DNA from: Candidatus Bathyarchaeota archaeon
GTDB lineage: Archaea; Asgardarchaeota; Lokiarchaeia; Sigyniarchaeales; Sigyniarchaeaceae
Assembly (NCBI GenBank): GCA_014729935.1
Contig: WJJB01000399.1
Span: forward strand, 1-8,868
Length of the DNA: 8,868 nt
Reading direction: 5' to 3'
Of the stretch, positions 6,525-8,868 are shown one piece after another. The notes under the pieces were generated by a model. That model was not told where the DNA came from. It searched no databases and saw only the letters and a program-made list of their open reading frames with translations. The translations under genes and the position numbers were made by a program. Numbering within the stretch: the stretch's first letter is position 1; every line of letters begins with the position of its first letter.

Positions 6525-8358
6525 TCACATCATCATCCTCAACGATTTCCACCTTGTAATCTTTCGCTTCAAACTCATTCCTTGGCAATTTCGCGTACCA
6601 CTCGTATATGGACCGCTTCTTGCGGCGGCGGCTGTAAAAGGAATTCAGGGCACCCCCTGGCGAGAGCATGGGCAACACGTTTGACTCGGGTTCCGCAACT
6701 ATCTCGATGAGAAAACTCTCATCCGATGCCATGGATTGTTTCAAGGCATCATGAACATCCCCCGGTTTATCCACCCTCATGCCCTCCAACCCGTATGCTT
6801 CCGCTAGTTTCACGAAATCGGGAAAGTACAAGCCATCCTTGCAGGCAAGGTTCGTGCAAGCATATCGCTTCTCGAAGAACAATTCCTGCCACTGCCGCAC
6901 CATCCCGAGGTACTGGTTATTCAGGACCACGATGTTGATCTTGAGATCGTGCTGTTTTACCGTCGCGAGCTCGGGGAGGTTCATCTGGAAGGAGCCATCG
7001 CCCGCGCACAACCATATCTCCACGCCAGGTTTTGCCACCTTCGCACCAATAGCGGCAGGAAAACCGAATCCCATGGTGCCCAAGCCCCCTGATGAAATCC
7101 ACGTTCGTGGCTTCCTGAGATTGAGGTAATGGGCAGCATACATCTGGTTTTGACCCACCTCGGTCACGATGATATCATCCGGCTGGATTACCTTGTTGAG
7201 TTCAAACATCACCTTTTCCGGGACGATCCTTCCCGTCTTGCCGGGTATCTTCACGTCGGGAATCCCGCTGGACTCCTTTAATTCCTTGATGTACCGGTAC
7301 CACCACGAGTTGATGGTATTCTTATCTGGGTTCTTCAGGCGCTTCTTGAGCTGCCTGAGGAATTCCTCCATGGCAAGCTTGAGATCTGCCACGATGGGAA
7401 TGTCGGCAGGCACGTTCTTGCCGATTTCAGCCGTGTCAATATCCACATGGATGACCTTTGCATCGGGATAACCTGGAAATTGGCTCAGGTCACCCGTGAT
7501 GCGATCGCTGAACCGGGTTCCCAAGGCCAGGATCACGTCCGCCTCGCTGACCGCAAAGTTAGCCCGTTTCCTGCCATGCATCCCCAACATGCCAAGCACG
7601 TATGGGTGGTCATCGCTTAGCACTCCCTTTCCCATCATCGTGTATACGACCGGAATGCGAAGTAGATTGATGAATTCTTCTAATTCCTTGTTCGAATGTG
7701 ATAACGCAACACCACCCCCCGCCAAGACGAGCGGGTACCGTGCGTCCATGATGAGATCTAGGGCGCGCTTCACCTGCAATTTCGCACCCGTGGAAAACAC
7801 CTTCGGGTTGTACCCGATGATTTCCACCTGATCCGGGATGGGATCTGGCAATGTGCATTCCCCGTTCTGGACATCCTTTGGCAAATCGATGAACACCGGG
7901 CCGGGACGGCCCGTGGTCGCGATATAGATCGCCTCCTTGAAGACGCGCCCGAGATCATCCACGTGCTTGACTTGGTAATTCTGCTTGGTTAACGCCACGG
8001 TGCTCCCCACCATGTCTGCTTCTTGGAATGCATCATTCCCGATGAGCTTCGTGGGAACCTGCCCCGAGAAGGCTAGCACTGGACTGCTGTCATAATAGGC
8101 GTTGGCGAGGGCAGTGATGAGATTCGTGGCTCCCGGCCCGCTTGTCGTCACGCACACACCGAGATTCCCGGATGCACGGGCAAATCCATCTGCAGCATGG
8201 CCTGCGCTTTGCTCATGCCGCACGAGAATATTCTCGATCTCCGCATCCTCGTGTATCTCATCGTAAAATGGCATGATCGCGCCACCGGGATACCCGAATA
8301 TGGTGGTATTCCCCGTTGATTTCAACACGTTCTTGATGATTGCTGTACCCTTAATCAT
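6496..8358 (-). CDS. ilvB: Acetolactate (acetohydroxyacid) synthase catalytic subunit
   Basis: This ThDP-dependent enzyme condenses two pyruvates, or pyruvate with 2-oxobutyrate, in the first common step of branched-chain amino acid synthesis. With the ATG at 8356-8358 it has 620 residues. Visible: IFGYPGGAIMPFYD (20-33), the ThDP-activating Glu49 in RHEQSAGHAADG, TSGPGATNL, FQEADMVG, the mid-domain GKGVLSDDHP (244-251 region), GGLGTMGFGFPAAIGAK, the ThDP/Mg motif GDGS...NN (453-481) and GMVRQWQELFF (485-495). After the usual C-terminus near PMLSPGGALN there are about 50 extra charged residues ending in an acidic EDDDVNVYFEKEEQ, so it is longer than most relatives. The frame stays open upstream to 8565, but that start overlaps the promoter TATA box and the extension is unlike any IlvB. 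AAGGGGATC directly precedes the chosen ATG. First structural gene of the operon. Confidence 0.96.
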   Translation of the reverse strand: MIKGTAIIKNVLKSTGNTTIFGYPGGAIMPFYDEIHEDAEIENILVRHEQSAGHAADGFARASGNLGVCVTTSGPGATNLITALANAYYDSSPVLAFSGQVPTKLIGNDAFQEADMVGSTVALTKQNYQVKHVDDLGRVFKEAIYIATTGRPGPVFIDLPKDVQNGECTLPDPIPDQVEIIGYNPKVFSTGAKLQVKRALDLIMDARYPLVLAGGGVALSHSNKELEEFINLLRIPVVYTMMGKGVLSDDHPYVLGMLGMHGRKRANFAVSEADVILALGTRFSDRITGDLSQFPGYPDAKVIHVDIDTAEIGKNVPADIPIVADLKLAMEEFLRQLKKRLKNPDKNTINSWWYRYIKELKESSGIPDVKIPGKTGRIVPEKVMFELNKVIQPDDIIVTEVGQNQMYAAHYLNLRKPRTWISSGGLGTMGFGFPAAIGAKVAKPGVEIWLCAGDGSFQMNLPELATVKQHDLKINIVVLNNQYLGMVRQWQELFFEKRYACTNLACKDGLYFPDFVKLAEAYGLEGMRVDKPGDVHDALKQSMASDESFLIEIVAEPESNVLPMLSPGGALNSFYSRRRKKRSIYEWYAKLPRNEFEAKDYKVEIVEDDDVNVYFEKEEQ

Positions 8359-8438
8359 GATCCCCTTGTAAATTTGTTTAAAAGATAATGAATGGATCGT
8401 GGAGAGTGAATCGAAGCCCTTGATGATCCGCTCTCCGC
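8359..8438 (-). promoter_or_regulatory. Putative attenuator region between leader peptide and ilvB
   Basis: Just after the leader stop codon lies GGAGAG (8431-8436), complementary to CTCTCC (8401-8406) with a 24-nt loop. GGATC (8425-8429) can pair with GATCC (8394-8398). The two pairings are interleaved, so they exclude each other or form a pseudoknot. A TTTT (8380-8383) in an AT-rich stretch follows about 10 nt after GATCC. GATCAT (8423-8428) could also pair with ATGATT at the ilvB start (8353-8358, one G-U). Upstream, GCTTAT/ATAAGC (8452-8457 with 8437-8442) spans the last leader codons and its stop. Pairings were found by eye; no energies were calculated. The T-run is short, so control could be at translation rather than termination. 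Confidence 0.5.
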
Positions 8439-8516
8439 TTATACCAAGACGATAAGCAACGCTACGACTACCGTGGGAAGAAGGCGAGATACATTCGTGT
8501 TTCGCGCGATGCTCAT
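8439..8516 (-). CDS. Putative ilv leader peptide rich in Val/Leu/Ile codons
   Basis: A 25-codon frame starts at ATG 8514-8516 and ends at TAA 8439-8441. It begins MSIARNTNVSRLL and ends PTVVVALLIVLV: nine of the last ten residues, and 13 of 25 overall, are Val, Leu or Ile, the end products of the pathway encoded downstream. It has a good SD, AAGGAG (8529-8534), and the TATA box at 8564-8571 predicts a transcript start near 8540, just before that SD. It lies in a different frame from ilvB. In enteric bacteria, ilv leader peptides of similar size and composition sense charged branched-chain tRNAs by ribosome stalling and control attenuation. The same role is inferred here. A short hydrophobic membrane peptide is an alternative reading. 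Confidence 0.68.
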   Translation of the reverse strand: MSIARNTNVSRLLPTVVVALLIVLV

Positions 8517-8563
8517 TTTTCCTTGATTCTCCTTGGTATCTGTGAAGATCAATACCCGTGTCC

Positions 8564-8571
8564 ATTATAAA
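8564..8571 (-). promoter_or_regulatory. TATA box of the ilv operon
   Basis: On the minus strand CC is followed by TTTATAAT and GG, a strong archaeal TATA match. A start near 8540 is predicted, immediately upstream of the leader peptide SD at 8529-8534. TATAAT also equals the bacterial -10 consensus, but the hexamer 17 nt upstream is GGCTAG, not a -35 box, so the archaeal reading is preferred. Confidence 0.65.
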
Positions 8572-8588
8572 GGTTGTCGTAAGAACCT
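8571..8588. repeat. Inverted repeat between divergent ilv and csp promoters, possible operator
   Basis: AGGTT (8571-8575) and AACCT (8584-8588) form an inverted repeat with an 8-nt spacer. It touches the upstream edge of the ilv TATA box, where a bound regulator would affect TBP/TFB access. Half-sites are only 5 bp, so chance occurrence is possible. Confidence 0.3.
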
Positions 8589-8598
8589 AGCCGCAATC

Positions 8599-8605
8599 TT
8601 ATAAT
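8599..8605 (+). promoter_or_regulatory. Possible TATA box of the cold-shock gene
   Basis: TTATAAT lies 57 nt upstream of the csp ATG and predicts a start near 8628, giving a leader of about 34 nt that contains the SD. It sits about 30 bp from the oppositely directed ilv TATA box. Confidence 0.5.
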
Positions 8606-8661
8606 CGCGGGATGTAATCACATAATCATCACCTACAAATGATGCACGAGGTGCGATGATC

Positions 8662-8868
8662 ATGAAAGGTATCGTGAAATGGTTCAACCCCCGGAAGGGG
8701 TACGGTTTCATCACGCCCGAAGGGCACGATGATGTCGATTCAAATGACATTTTCGTGCATTACACCAACATCCAGCAGGAAGGTTTTCGCATCCTTCATG
8801 ATGGCGACCTGGTGGAATTTGAAATCGAAACCACCGAGAAGGGAGACGAGGCAAGAAATGTCGTGATA
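8662..8868 (+). CDS. Cold-shock domain protein (CspA family), runs off window edge
   Basis: 69 codons are visible and the frame is still open at the window end, so the stop is outside. The product starts MKGIVKWFNPRKGYGFI, containing the RNP1-type motif KGYGFI. DIFVHYTNI follows with the RNP2-type motif FVHY, then GDLVEFEIETTEKGDEARNVVI, a standard cold-shock fold order. Family members are usually 65-70 residues, so almost the whole protein is present. They bind single-stranded RNA and DNA and act as RNA chaperones, often induced by cold. The ATG at 8662-8664 is supported by GAGGTG (8649-8654) about seven nt upstream. The insertion HDDVDSND before RNP2 is slightly longer and more acidic than in many bacterial Csp proteins. 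It is divergent from the ilv operon. Confidence 0.95.
   Translation, partial: MKGIVKWFNPRKGYGFITPEGHDDVDSNDIFVHYTNIQQEGFRILHDGDLVEFEIETTEKGDEARNVVI

Noticed and set aside
8370..8383. TTTTAAACAAATTT as a second promoter directly before ilvB
   Set aside because: Its centre is only about 22 nt from the ilvB ATG, slightly too close for a leaderless archaeal start. Its T-run is explained as part of the attenuator. It cannot be excluded without transcript-end data.
8359..8540. A T-box or other known riboswitch in the ilv leader
   Set aside because: I see no T-box sequence complementary to a tRNA acceptor end and no specifier stem-loop. The coding run of Val/Leu/Ile codons explains the leader better.
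8359..8565. A 69-residue N-terminal extension of IlvB starting at the ATG 8563-8565
   Set aside because: The start codon lies inside the TTTATAAT promoter box, the extension resembles no IlvB, and the leader peptide frame and hairpins occupy the same stretch. The ATG at 8356-8358 gives the normal family start.
1..8868. CRISPR arrays, tRNA or rRNA genes
   Set aside because: No regularly spaced direct repeats, cloverleaf pattern or rRNA-like segments were seen in any part of the window.

Overview
The window looks like chromosomal DNA from an archaeon. Several genes are preceded by AT-rich TATA-like boxes at archaeal spacing, and Shine-Dalgarno (SD) sequences such as GAGGTGATC lie before ilvD and similar ones before csp. 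The gene content also fits: a membrane-anchored winged-helix/zinc-ribbon protein, and a HisKA-receiver protein with a ribbon-helix-helix-like region. An Asgard-type or other mesophilic anaerobic archaeon is a reasonable guess, but no marker gene fixes the lineage, and one promoter could also be read as a bacterial -10 box.

Layout, left to right. Positions 1-286 (minus) hold the N-terminal part of an IS200/IS605-type TnpB cut by the window edge, followed by a strong palindrome (325-370) that may be the element's end. 586-1449 (+) encodes a regulator combining a ribbon-helix-helix-like region, a HisKA phosphoacceptor helix and a receiver domain, with no kinase ATPase domain. 1476-1628 (minus) is a possible 50-residue protein with its own TATA box. 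A SLOG/LSDAT-like Rossmann protein (1708-2388, minus) is divergent from a two-TM, winged-helix, zinc-ribbon protein (2511-3197, +). The right half is an ilvB-ilvN-ilvC-ilvD operon on the minus strand (8358 down to 3254). A cold-shock protein gene (from 8662, +) is divergent from it and runs off the right edge.

The four ilv genes cover the common steps of valine and isoleucine synthesis up to the 2-oxo acids: acetohydroxyacid synthase catalytic and regulatory subunits, ketol-acid reductoisomerase and dihydroxyacid dehydratase. They are closely packed (29-bp overlap, 45-nt and 37-nt gaps) and probably co-transcribed.

The most interesting signal is the roughly 180-nt ilv leader. Downstream of the TATA box at 8564-8571 and an AAGGAG ribosome site there is a 25-codon reading frame (8516-8439, minus). 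Nine of its last ten codons are Val, Leu or Ile. It is followed by mutually exclusive inverted repeats and a short T-run before ilvB. This is the layout of a bacterial-type leader-peptide attenuator, here in what appears to be an archaeal context.
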